From NCBI GenBank assembly GCA_029934695.1, contig JAOZLU010000419.1:1075-6344 (forward strand): a stretch of DNA of 5,270 nucleotides. Direction: 5' to 3'. Shown here piece by piece: positions 1 to 5,270 of this stretch. The DNA is from Desulfobacterales bacterium. Its GTDB lineage: Bacteria > Desulfobacterota > Desulfobacteria > Desulfobacterales > 4be13. The position numbers and the translations under genes were made by a program. The notes under the pieces were generated by a model. It was not told the DNA's origin, searched no databases, and was given only the letters and a program-made list of their open reading frames with translations. Within the stretch, counting starts at the first letter, position 1; the number at the start of each line of letters is the position of its first letter.

Positions 1-55
1 TGCTCCTGCGGGATTGACAAATCCCGCAGCATGGCCCGGATCTGCCGATCCGGGC
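1..55. repeat. Double-hairpin intergenic repeat, copy 1
   Basis: This 55-bp unit recurs base for base at 93-147. It contains two perfect palindromes. The first is a 10-bp stem at 6-15 and 20-29 (CTGCGGGATT / AATCCCGCAG) with a GACA loop. The second is a 9-bp stem at 34-42 and 47-55 (GCCCGGATC / GATCCGGGC) with a TGCC loop, and in this copy G33 and C56 add a tenth pair. Only four bases (CATG) separate the hairpins. The unit starts at the window edge, so the array may continue upstream. No T-run follows either hairpin, so an ordinary intrinsic terminator is unlikely. It looks like a dispersed palindromic repeat of the REP/BIME kind, but I cannot assign it to a named family. Confidence 0.9.
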
Positions 56-60
56 CGAGC

Positions 61-83
61 TGAACCGTCTGCTCCTGCGGGAT
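61..83. repeat. Truncated repeat unit (left arm only)
   Basis: These 23 bases are repeated exactly and in tandem at 84-106. They consist of a 9-bp lead-in (TGAACCGTC) and the first 14 bases of the double-hairpin unit, ending in GGGAT. The unit breaks off inside the left arm of the first hairpin, where TTGA of the unit (normally TTGACA) becomes TTGA of the next lead-in (TTGAACC). The junction therefore lies on a shared TTGA, which suggests slippage or short-homology recombination. Confidence 0.85.
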
Positions 84-147
84 TGAACCGTCTGCTCCTG
101 CGGGATTGACAAATCCCGCAGCATGGCCCGGATCTGCCGATCCGGGC
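84..147. repeat. Double-hairpin intergenic repeat, copy 2 with lead-in
   Basis: This is the 9-bp lead-in (84-92) followed by a complete 55-bp unit (93-147) identical to copy 1. Its hairpins are at 98-121 and 126-147. The outer G-C pair present in copy 1 is lost here because T follows position 147. The copy ends 27 bases before the -35 box of the ligase promoter. It therefore lies outside the predicted transcript of that gene and may instead cap the 3' end of an upstream transcript. Confidence 0.88.
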
Positions 148-174
148 TTCAAGTTTCATGGCCAAAAAGAAATG

Positions 175-204
175 TTGACAATCTGAAAAAAATTGGTGTA
201 TAAT
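175..204 (+). promoter_or_regulatory. Consensus sigma-70 promoter for the acyl-CoA ligase
   Basis: A perfect -35 box (TTGACA, 175-180) and a perfect -10 box (TATAAT, 199-204) are separated by 18 bases rich in A. Transcription would start near 211, giving a leader of about 70 bases before the ATG at 281. Both hexamers match the consensus fully, which predicts strong, activator-independent expression. I see no obvious operator palindrome over the boxes. Confidence 0.82.
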
Positions 205-226
205 ATATGATTTTTGACAGGTGTGA

Positions 227-264
227 ATTGAAGACTGAAAGCTTCAATCTTTAACAATCTTTAA
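227..264 (+). promoter_or_regulatory. Ligase 5' leader: small hairpin and tandem decamer
   Basis: Within the predicted untranslated leader, ATTGAAG (227-233) pairs with CTTCAAT (242-248) around an 8-base loop. The decamer CAATCTTTAA then occurs twice in direct succession (245-254 and 255-264), ending just before the ribosome binding site. The hairpin overlaps the first decamer. The stem is A/T-rich and weak, and no riboswitch class is recognisable. A regulatory role is only possible; the repeated sequence itself is exact. Confidence 0.4.
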
Positions 265-268
265 TATG

Positions 269-273
269 GGAGG
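269..273 (+). promoter_or_regulatory. Ribosome binding site deciding the ligase start
   Basis: GGAGG lies seven bases before ATG 281, which is optimal spacing. The upstream in-frame ATG at 266 overlaps this Shine-Dalgarno sequence and has no such site of its own, so translation should start at 281. Confidence 0.85.
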
Positions 274-280
274 AACACAG

Positions 281-1828
281 ATGACCTGCTGGATGAACCT
301 AGGTCAGATACTTAAAGTAAACGCAAAAAAGTTTCCAGACACCATTGCACTGAAAGACAGAGAAAAGCACTTTACATACCCGGAAGTAAACAGACGGGTG
401 AATCAGTTGGCTCACAGTCTTCTTTCTTCAGGGCTGGAGAAGGGTGACAAAGTTGCAGTGCTGATGGAGAACAGCATTGAAATAACAGAAATCTATCTGG
501 CAACAGCAAAAACGGGTCTGGTTATCGTACCCATAAATTTTCGGCTGGTCGGCGATGAGGTGGAGTATATTGTGAACAACTCGGATGCCAAAGCGTTGAT
601 TGTGGATGACGTTTTCACGCCGACAACAGATATGATTAAGCCAAAACTGAAGAATATAGCATCCGAAAGATATTTTGTTGTCGGTGAACCGACAGACGGA
701 TACAGGACTTATGAGGAATTTATCAAAGGGGCATCGGAAAAAGAGCCCGAGGCTGTTGCAGAATCAAAGGACACCTGGATTCTGATCTACACATCCGGCA
801 CCACCGGAAAGCCCAAAGGCGTTGTACGCTCCCATGAATCCCACATTGCATTCTACCTTATCAATGCACTTGACTTCGGATTTGACAAGCATGACGTATG
901 CATGAATGTCATGCCGTTGTGCCACATCAATTCCACTTTTTTCACCTTTATATTCCTGTACATCGGCGCCACTGTTTATGTCCATCCTGCACAGTCTTTC
1001 AGGTCTGAGGAAATATTGGAAATTATCGAGCGGGAAAAAATCTCGTTTATCTCGCTCATCCCGACGCATTACAACCTTCTCCTGAACGTATCGGAAGACG
1101 CTAAAACTTATGATGTCAGTTCCGTCAGAAAGCTTCTCTGCTCTTCGGCTCCGGTAAGAAAAAGTATGAAAACTGCAATAATGGAGTTTTTCCCGGGTGT
1201 GGAACTTTATGAAGGATACGGCTCCACAGAAGCGGGGATCGTCACCGTGCTGAAGCCTGAAGACCAGCTGAGGAAACTGGGTTCCATAGGTTATGAATCC
1301 CTGGGCACGGACCTTGTGAAAATTCTGGATGAAGACGGAAACGAAGTCAGCACCGGCGAGATCGGTGAACTCTATTCCCGGGGGCCCATGCTCCTTGACG
1401 AGTATTATAAGATGCCTGAAAAGACTGCGGCTTCGTTCAAAGGAGAGTGGTTCAGTGCAGGGGACATGGCCAGATGTGACGAGGAAGGATTTTATCAGAT
1501 TGTGGATCGGAAAGACAACATGATCATCACCGGCGGCGAAAATGTCCACCCCAGTGAAATAGAGGAAATCATCGGCAGTTATTCTGATGTCTTTGATGTC
1601 GCGGTTATCGGCCTGTCAGATGAGAAATGGGGAGAGCGGGTCGCCGCTGTTGTTGTTCCCAGAGACGATGTCACGCTTGATGATAAAACGATCATGGAAC
1701 GCTGCAGGGAAAAGATGGCCGGATACAAGCGTCCCAAGCAGGTGATATTTATCAAGCCGGAGGAAATGCCAAGAACACCCACCGGAAAGATACTTCACCG
1801 AGTACTCAGAAAAAACTATGGCAAATAG
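281..1828 (+). CDS. AMP-forming acyl-CoA synthetase (ligase)
   Basis: The predicted product is a 515-residue cytosolic enzyme of the ANL (adenylate-forming) superfamily, which activates a carboxylic acid through an acyl-adenylate to its CoA thioester. The motifs are intact and in order: P-loop YTSGTTGKPKG (about 170-180), A5 YEGYGSTE (310-317), A7 SAGD with the ribose-binding Asp395, the hinge DRKDNMI (409-415), A8 ITGGENVHPSEIE (416-428), and A10 PRTPTGK with the adenylation lysine at 503. The length is typical for stand-alone FadD/CaiC-like ligases. No signal peptide or membrane segment is seen. Start 281 is chosen for its GGAGG site; ATG 266 would add five residues and ATG 293 would remove four. 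A consensus promoter lies upstream and a thiolase gene follows after 151 bases, which suggests fatty-acid or aromatic-acid catabolism. The substrate cannot be read from the sequence. The stop codon falls inside a repeat copy. Confidence 0.93.
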   Translation: MTCWMNLGQILKVNAKKFPDTIALKDREKHFTYPEVNRRVNQLAHSLLSSGLEKGDKVAVLMENSIEITEIYLATAKTGLVIVPINFRLVGDEVEYIVNNSDAKALIVDDVFTPTTDMIKPKLKNIASERYFVVGEPTDGYRTYEEFIKGASEKEPEAVAESKDTWILIYTSGTTGKPKGVVRSHESHIAFYLINALDFGFDKHDVCMNVMPLCHINSTFFTFIFLYIGATVYVHPAQSFRSEEILEIIEREKISFISLIPTHYNLLLNVSEDAKTYDVSSVRKLLCSSAPVRKSMKTAIMEFFPGVELYEGYGSTEAGIVTVLKPEDQLRKLGSIGYESLGTDLVKILDEDGNEVSTGEIGELYSRGPMLLDEYYKMPEKTAASFKGEWFSAGDMARCDEEGFYQIVDRKDNMIITGGENVHPSEIEEIIGSYSDVFDVAVIGLSDEKWGERVAAVVVPRDDVTLDDKTIMERCREKMAGYKRPKQVIFIKPEEMPRTPTGKILHRVLRKNYGK

Positions 1829-1864
1829 AACGATTCGTGTTTCTGTCACGGAACTGTTTTACGG
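1820..1864. repeat. Intergenic direct repeat, copy 1 (overlaps the ligase stop)
   Basis: This 45-bp block matches 1880-1924 at 41 of 45 positions with no gap and an offset of exactly 60. All four differences are transitions (1826 T/C, 1837 G/A, 1839 G/A, 1858 T/C). The similarity continues into the tail: 1864-1879 matches 1931-1946 at 13 of 16 positions once seven bases are allowed as an insertion in copy 2. The block begins in the Gly codon near the ligase C-terminus, so the last two residues (Gly-Lys) and the TAG stop come from repeat sequence. Confidence 0.88.
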
Positions 1865-1879
1865 GACATTGAAACATCA

Positions 1880-1924
1880 GGCAAACAGAACGATTCATAT
1901 TTCTGTCACGGAACTGTCTTACGG
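1880..1924. repeat. Intergenic direct repeat, copy 2
   Basis: This is the second copy of the block at 1820-1864. It has CAG (1886-1888) where copy 1 has the ligase stop TAG. The region between the genes (1829-1979) contains essentially this repeat pair and then an A/T-rich stretch leading to the thiolase ribosome binding site. No terminator hairpin with a T-run is visible, so read-through from the ligase into the thiolase is plausible. Confidence 0.88.
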
Positions 1925-1979
1925 AATACCGGACACTGAAACACAAAAATATTAAAATACTGAATTCGGAGGTAATGAA

Positions 1980-3170
1980 ATGTTGACAAAAGCGTTTATA
2001 CCGTATAGAGGGTATTACTCTAGTCCTTTTGCCAGATGGCAGGGAAGTATGGCCAATGCGAATGCTATTATTCTCGGAGCTGAGACGACCAAAAGATGGC
2101 TCGCTGAGAAGAACTGGGATCCCAAGATGTTTGACTATCATTTTCTGGGCATGACCGTTCATCAGCACCGCATGTTTTACGGCAGTACATGGTCCGCGGC
2201 CATGATCGGCGCGACGGGTATTCCCGGGGCCACCGTCATGCAGGCCTGTTCCACTTCAACGACCTGTGTTTATCAGGCGAGTCTGGGGATAGAGACCGGC
2301 TATTATCAGAATGTTTATTGTATGATGGTTGACAGATGTTCCAATGGTCCCCATACAGTATGGCCCAATCCCATGGGACCTGGCGGAGAGGTGGAATCAG
2401 AAAACTGGCTGATGGATAATTTCAACAAGGACCCCTGGGCAGGAAACGCCATGATCCATACTGCGGAAAATGTGTCCAAAGAGGCCGGTGTCACAAGAGA
2501 ACAGTGTGATGAGGTTGCCCTGAGACGGTATGAGCAATATACAGATGCGCTTGCTGATGACAGTGCTTTTCAAAAACGCTACATGTTTCCTGTGGAAGTC
2601 AGACTTTCCAAAAAGAAGACCCTTCTGGTCGAAGCAGATGAAGGCATCACCGAAACTACGAAAGAAGGTCTTGCAAAACTCAGACCTGTTCTGCCGGACG
2701 GCGTTCATACTTATGGCGCGCAGACTCATCCCGGGGATGGAAACGTCGGCATTACGGTGACGACGAGGGAAAAAGCAAAAGAACTGAGCACCGATCCCGG
2801 GGTTGAAATCCAGGTCATTTCTTACGGGTATGCCAGGGCAAAGAAAGGATTTATGGCGATGGCGGTCGTGCCGGCAGTCAAAATGGCACTTGAAAAGGCC
2901 AGTATCAGCATTGATGAGGTGAAGGCCGTTAAAACGCACAATCCTTTTGCTGCAAACGATATTTACCTGGCCCAGGAGATGAATATTGATGTCAACGGCT
3001 TCAACAACTATGGAAGTCCTCTGATTTTCGGACATCCCCAGGGCCCCACGGCCGGGCGTTGTATCATTGAAGGCATTGAAGAGGTGGCAATGATGGGCGG
3101 CGGTTATCTCCTTTTTGGCGGATGTGCGGCAGGAGATACCGGAGCGGCAATGGTTTTGAAAATCGGATAA
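1980..3170 (+). CDS. Thiolase-superfamily enzyme with a divergent active site
   Basis: The predicted product is a 396-residue cytosolic acyltransferase, the usual length for a thiolase. Known thiolases cleave 3-ketoacyl-CoA with CoA, or run the reverse Claisen condensation. The acyl-accepting cysteine is Cys90 in QACSTSTTC, which replaces the common C-A-S-G. The general-base motif GHP gives His352 (FGHPQGPTAGR). The C-terminal cysteine is Cys382 in GGCAAGDTG, where standard enzymes have C-x-G-G-G. The usual N-E-A-F motif is H-N-P-F here (320-323), so His320 stands where Asn is normal, as in the HDCF motif of SCP2-type thiolases. All catalytic Cys/His positions are kept, so an active enzyme is expected, but with unusual substrate preference. 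The start has GGAGGT (1968-1973) six bases upstream. It probably works with the preceding ligase. Thiolases this divergent also occur in anaerobic aromatic and hydrocarbon pathways, but assigning this one there is inference. Confidence 0.88.
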   Translation: MLTKAFIPYRGYYSSPFARWQGSMANANAIILGAETTKRWLAEKNWDPKMFDYHFLGMTVHQHRMFYGSTWSAAMIGATGIPGATVMQACSTSTTCVYQASLGIETGYYQNVYCMMVDRCSNGPHTVWPNPMGPGGEVESENWLMDNFNKDPWAGNAMIHTAENVSKEAGVTREQCDEVALRRYEQYTDALADDSAFQKRYMFPVEVRLSKKKTLLVEADEGITETTKEGLAKLRPVLPDGVHTYGAQTHPGDGNVGITVTTREKAKELSTDPGVEIQVISYGYARAKKGFMAMAVVPAVKMALEKASISIDEVKAVKTHNPFAANDIYLAQEMNIDVNGFNNYGSPLIFGHPQGPTAGRCIIEGIEEVAMMGGGYLLFGGCAAGDTGAAMVLKIG

Positions 3171-3184
3171 CACAAATTGACCGG

Positions 3185-3218
3185 TTGTCAGTTGTCGCTG
3201 GTAACGGACAACTGACAA
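3185..3218. repeat. Perfect 12-bp inverted repeat downstream of the thiolase
   Basis: TTGTCAGTTGTC (3185-3196) pairs perfectly with GACAACTGACAA (3207-3218) around a 10-base loop. Each arm is itself an imperfect direct repeat of GTTGTC/TTGTC. The hairpin begins 14 bases after the thiolase stop and could protect the 3' end of the message. The stem is not GC-rich and no T-run follows on either side, so it is a poor intrinsic terminator. Its composition recalls the dispersed GTTGTC-type intergenic repeats of some bacteria. The rest of the 3171-3313 gap shows only a weak 5-bp hairpin (3275-3289) and no convincing promoter. Confidence 0.85.
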
Positions 3219-3313
3219 ATATTGTCCTGAAGCTGATCCGGCAAGAGCATTATTGTAAAATTACAGAACCGACGACTATTTAAGATAGTTGATAAAAACT
3301 ATGGAAGGTATTT

Positions 3314-3907
3314 ATGAAAAAACAAAAAGGAAAAAAGAGCAACGCTCAACTGATTATTGGAGCATTGATGACAGGCAAGTCACTGGGATCACGTAACATT
3401 TCTGACATGGTCTCTGAAATTGCAGGTAAGGAGATCAAGGTTCAGGATGTTGCAAGCATGCTTTCCAAAATAAGCAACACCAAGAAAAGCGACCTGGGGT
3501 TCTTTGTCAAGAGGGTGAAAGAGGGGAACAGTTTCACATATAATATGGTTGATGAAATTCTGGAACTCTCAGAGGAACAGGCTTATGATCTGACCTTAAA
3601 GATCGGAAAAGACAGATATACACTGGATGAGGCGTTGGAAGATTTTCCCGGGCTGTGCCAATATGTTCCCGGAGCCTCTCCCAAAGCCAAGCCTCAGCCT
3701 AAGAAGTCCCAGACTAAAAAAGCGGTTGTCAAAAAGGCCCCTCAGAAACCGGCCCCAAAGGTTGCCCAAGCAACGGCCAATCCTGTTTCAGATGCTCTGA
3801 ACGTCGAGGCACTGGTCGCCGGGATAATTCAGAAAGTCACCGAAGAACTCGGAAATATGAACATCAGGGTCAAAGTGAGTTTAAATGTCGATGGGGTCGA
3901 AGAATAG
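3314..3907 (+). CDS. Uncharacterised protein, putative winged helix plus Lys/Pro/Ala-rich linker
   Basis: I do not recognise this 197-residue protein as a named family. Three parts are visible. Residues 1-80 have the order expected of a winged helix: helices near 11-20, 27-37 and 43-53, then a two-strand wing (LGFFVKRVKEGNSFTYNM, 61-78) turning at Gly71-Asn72. Residues 81-118 are acidic and helical (EILELSEEQAYDL, then TLDEALEDFPGL). Residues 119-160 are a disordered linker with many Lys, Pro and Ala, resembling tails of histone-H1-like bacterial proteins. The C-terminus (162-197) has an amphipathic helix and a short strand-like end (IRVKVSLNV), which could serve in oligomerisation. There is no signal peptide or membrane segment, so it is probably cytosolic. 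The site GGAAGG (3303-3308) lies five bases before the ATG. DNA binding is inferred from fold pattern and charge only. Confidence 0.8.
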   Translation: MKKQKGKKSNAQLIIGALMTGKSLGSRNISDMVSEIAGKEIKVQDVASMLSKISNTKKSDLGFFVKRVKEGNSFTYNMVDEILELSEEQAYDLTLKIGKDRYTLDEALEDFPGLCQYVPGASPKAKPQPKKSQTKKAVVKKAPQKPAPKVAQATANPVSDALNVEALVAGIIQKVTEELGNMNIRVKVSLNVDGVEE

Positions 3908-3955
3908 TCGGCCTGATCACTCCATATAGCGTATTTATTCCGGAAAAAGAAGGAA

Positions 3956-4519
3956 ATGAGCAAATTCAGCCCCAGGAAACAGTCAAGAAAAGATAAAATG
4001 CCCTTTGTTCTGATGGGTGCCTGCCTGTTGGCCCTGATTATCTTTTTTCTTGTGGTATTTTCAAAAGCCCCGAGTACCGGAACGGACAACCAGATCGGAC
4101 AATCCGAGGGCAGACTGAGACAGGTGGAAGCCAGGCTTCTTGAACTGGAAGAGATGATGGATAACAGGTCTGCACCACGGCCCGATGCCCGGGATACCGG
4201 GCAGTTTGAGAACAGACTTGAGGCACTGGAGTCATCTGTGTCCTCAAGACTGGATCATATTGAGAAGGTATTGGGAAATTTGCAAAAAAAATTGGCTGTC
4301 CCGGCACCGAAAAATACCCAACAGACAGCCAAACCTGTAAAAAGAAGAGCAGCTCCCCAAAAAAGGACTGCCTCCCGATATCATTTTGTCCGCCCCGGAG
4401 AGACCCTTTATCAAATCAGCCGCAACTATGCCCTGACGGTGGAAGCATTGCGGGGGCTTAACAATCTTGCTCCCGGAGCATCAATTCATCCGGGGCAGAA
4501 GCTTGTCGTAGGCCGTTAA
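3956..4519 (+). CDS. Membrane-anchored coiled-coil protein with C-terminal LysM domain
   Basis: The predicted 187-residue product has a basic cytoplasmic tail (1-15, rich in Lys and Arg), one hydrophobic segment (about 16-36, MGACLLALIIFFLVVF), two coiled-coil-like stretches (about 47-70 and 84-113, with regular Leu spacing), a basic Ala/Pro linker (114-140) and a LysM domain (142-187: YHFVRPGETLYQISRNYALT, then an NNL segment and IHPGQKLVV). LysM domains bind N-acetylglucosamine in peptidoglycan. The basic N-terminus predicts N-in/C-out topology, which would place LysM in the periplasm on the wall. Cys23 is not a lipobox cysteine because the hydrophobic core follows it. The ribosome site AAGGA lies only one base before ATG 3956, which is very close. 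ATG 3998 (residue 15) is an alternative but would remove the positive tail. The 48-base gap to the gene upstream suggests an operon. Confidence 0.85.
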   Translation: MSKFSPRKQSRKDKMPFVLMGACLLALIIFFLVVFSKAPSTGTDNQIGQSEGRLRQVEARLLELEEMMDNRSAPRPDARDTGQFENRLEALESSVSSRLDHIEKVLGNLQKKLAVPAPKNTQQTAKPVKRRAAPQKRTASRYHFVRPGETLYQISRNYALTVEALRGLNNLAPGASIHPGQKLVVGR

Positions 4520-4529
4520 AAAATTGATT

Positions 4530-5240
4530 ATGTCGCCAGACAAGACAGATTTTGAGATACACCTTTCTCCGACAGCGATCATTGACAGCGACCATAAAGA
4601 CATTGCAGAATATGCAGAGGACGCTGTCAGCGACGCGGGCGAATATCCCGCAGCAAAGGCTGTAAAACTCTACTATGCTGTACGGGACTGTATCCGGTAT
4701 GATCCATACTGTCCTTTCCACCTTCCCGAACATTACCGTGCAAGCAATGTACTCAAAAGCGGGCGCGGGTTTTGCATCAGCAAAGCATCGCTTCTTTGCG
4801 CCCTTGGAAGGTCATGCGGCATTCCGTCCAGAATTGGTTTTGCCAATGTTCGGAATCACCTTGCCACCAGACAGCTCATTGAATATATCGGCTCTGATCT
4901 GTTTGTTTATCATGGATTTACGGAATTTTATCTGGAAGGCAGATGGGTGCGGTCAACCCCTGCGTTTAATGCGGAACTCTGCCAGAAACATAATGTCAGT
5001 CCCCTTGAATTCAACGGCCGGGATGATTCCATTTTTCAAGCTTATAACAGTAAAAAGCAGAAGTTCATGGAGTATGTGGAATATCACGGAACTTACGCGG
5101 ACATACCTGTGGATGAAATCGTGGCTGCATGGGAAAATGCATACAGCAGGGATCGTGTCAGGAAATGGATAAACGATTTTGAACAATCAGGAGGAAAGTC
5201 CGGACATCATTTTGGCAAAGAAGAAATTATAAAAAGTTGA
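4530..5240 (+). CDS. Transglutaminase-like (papain-fold) protein lacking the usual Asp
   Basis: The predicted product is a 236-residue protein with a transglutaminase-like core. The nucleophile motif is GRGFCISKASLLCALGRSCG, with Cys82, followed by IPSRIGFANV, the usual G-I-P-A-R strand. The histidine is His128 in YHGFTEFYLEGRW. The third catalytic residue normally falls in W-x-x-x-D-P; here the sequence is WVRSTPAFN, so Thr143 occupies the Asp position. The family includes peptidases and amidases as well as cross-linking enzymes, so the reaction is not known. There is no signal peptide, so it should be cytosolic despite the LysM neighbour. ATG 4530 is preferred; the in-frame TTG at 4524 would add two residues. 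No good Shine-Dalgarno site precedes it, and the start lies 10 bases after the LysM stop, so translational coupling is likely. The C-terminus (about 205-236) is charged and helical. Confidence 0.83.
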   Translation: MSPDKTDFEIHLSPTAIIDSDHKDIAEYAEDAVSDAGEYPAAKAVKLYYAVRDCIRYDPYCPFHLPEHYRASNVLKSGRGFCISKASLLCALGRSCGIPSRIGFANVRNHLATRQLIEYIGSDLFVYHGFTEFYLEGRWVRSTPAFNAELCQKHNVSPLEFNGRDDSIFQAYNSKKQKFMEYVEYHGTYADIPVDEIVAAWENAYSRDRVRKWINDFEQSGGKSGHHFGKEEIIKS

Positions 5241-5270
5241 AAGTTAAAAATTAAAAGCCAGTTTTTTTCT
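5241..5270. other. A/T-rich tail after the last gene
   Basis: The 3' end of the last gene and the bases after it form a low-complexity stretch of repeated AAAGTT/AAATTAAAAG-like words (about 5229-5257), ending in seven T residues (5262-5268). No stable stem precedes the T-run inside the window, so a terminator cannot be called. It may be completed beyond the edge. Confidence 0.4.

Noticed and set aside
1..147. CRISPR array
   Set aside because: The repeats are not regularly spaced, there are no unique spacers of constant length, and one unit is truncated.
764..1549. Long open frame of 261 codons on the - strand inside the ligase gene
   Set aside because: It lies wholly antisense to a gene with intact ANL motifs, and its translation shows no recognisable domain. 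It is a shadow of the coding bias.
1930..1958. Possible promoter for the thiolase (CGGACA, 17 bp, TAAAAT)
   Set aside because: The -10 box matches at 5 of 6 positions, but the -35 box lacks the leading TT, and the start of transcription would fall only about three bases before the Shine-Dalgarno site. It is too weak to call.
1806..2168. 120-codon - strand open frame containing a repeated peptide (FRDRN-NRS)
   Set aside because: The peptide repeat is simply the translation of the 60-bp DNA repeat, and the rest is antisense to the thiolase start. There is no sign of a real gene.
2397..3218. 273-codon - strand open frame opposite the thiolase
   Set aside because: It is antisense to a well-supported enzyme gene, its start falls in the inverted repeat, and no domain is visible.
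3253..3282. Possible promoter for the winged-helix gene (TTGTAA, 18 bp, TATTTA)
   Set aside because: The -10 box matches at only 3 of 6 positions, which A/T-rich DNA gives by chance.
4013..4028. Lipoprotein signal (lipobox) at Cys23 of the LysM protein
   Set aside because: The residues before the Cys (M-G-A) fit the lipobox poorly, and the hydrophobic core lies after the Cys rather than before it, which fits a transmembrane anchor.
4675..5172. 165-codon + strand frame overlapping the transglutaminase-like gene
   Set aside because: It is out of frame with a gene that shows clear Cys and His motifs, and its own translation has no recognisable pattern.

Overview
The window is bacterial DNA with five complete genes, all on the + strand. 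There are no RNA genes, no CRISPR array and no transposase. The leader-like intergenic repeats, the Shine-Dalgarno sites, one consensus sigma-70 promoter and the pairing of an acyl-CoA ligase with a divergent thiolase suit a Gram-negative anaerobe of the Desulfobacterota type. That placement is an inference from gene style and content, not something the sequence proves.

Layout. Bases 1-147 hold a repeat cluster: two copies of a 55-bp unit, identical at every base, each folding into two perfect hairpins, with a truncated copy between them. A consensus promoter (TTGACA, 18 bp, TATAAT) follows at 175-204, then a short leader with a small hairpin and a tandem decamer. Next is an AMP-forming acyl-CoA ligase (281-1828). 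The 151-bp gap after it is filled by two diverged copies of a roughly 60-bp repeat, and the first copy contains the ligase stop codon. A thiolase-superfamily enzyme follows (1980-3170) with a strong ribosome binding site. The next gap (3171-3313) carries a perfect 12-bp-stem inverted repeat. Three further genes then lie close together: a putative winged-helix protein with a Lys/Pro/Ala-rich linker (3314-3907), a membrane-anchored coiled-coil LysM protein (3956-4519) and a cytosolic transglutaminase-like protein (4530-5240). The window ends in an A/T-rich tail.

How the genes may work together. The ligase would activate a carboxylic acid to its CoA thioester, and the thiolase would cleave or condense an acyl-CoA, so the two could be steps of one fatty-acid or aromatic-acid route. 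The intermediate beta-oxidation steps are not in the window. The last three genes look like a separate unit (gaps of 48 and 10 bases). A possible DNA-binding protein, a cell-wall-binding protein and a papain-fold enzyme do not make up any system I recognise.

The most notable points are the intergenic repeats and the altered catalytic motifs in the thiolase and the transglutaminase-like protein. I did not see convincing evidence of a complete new system.
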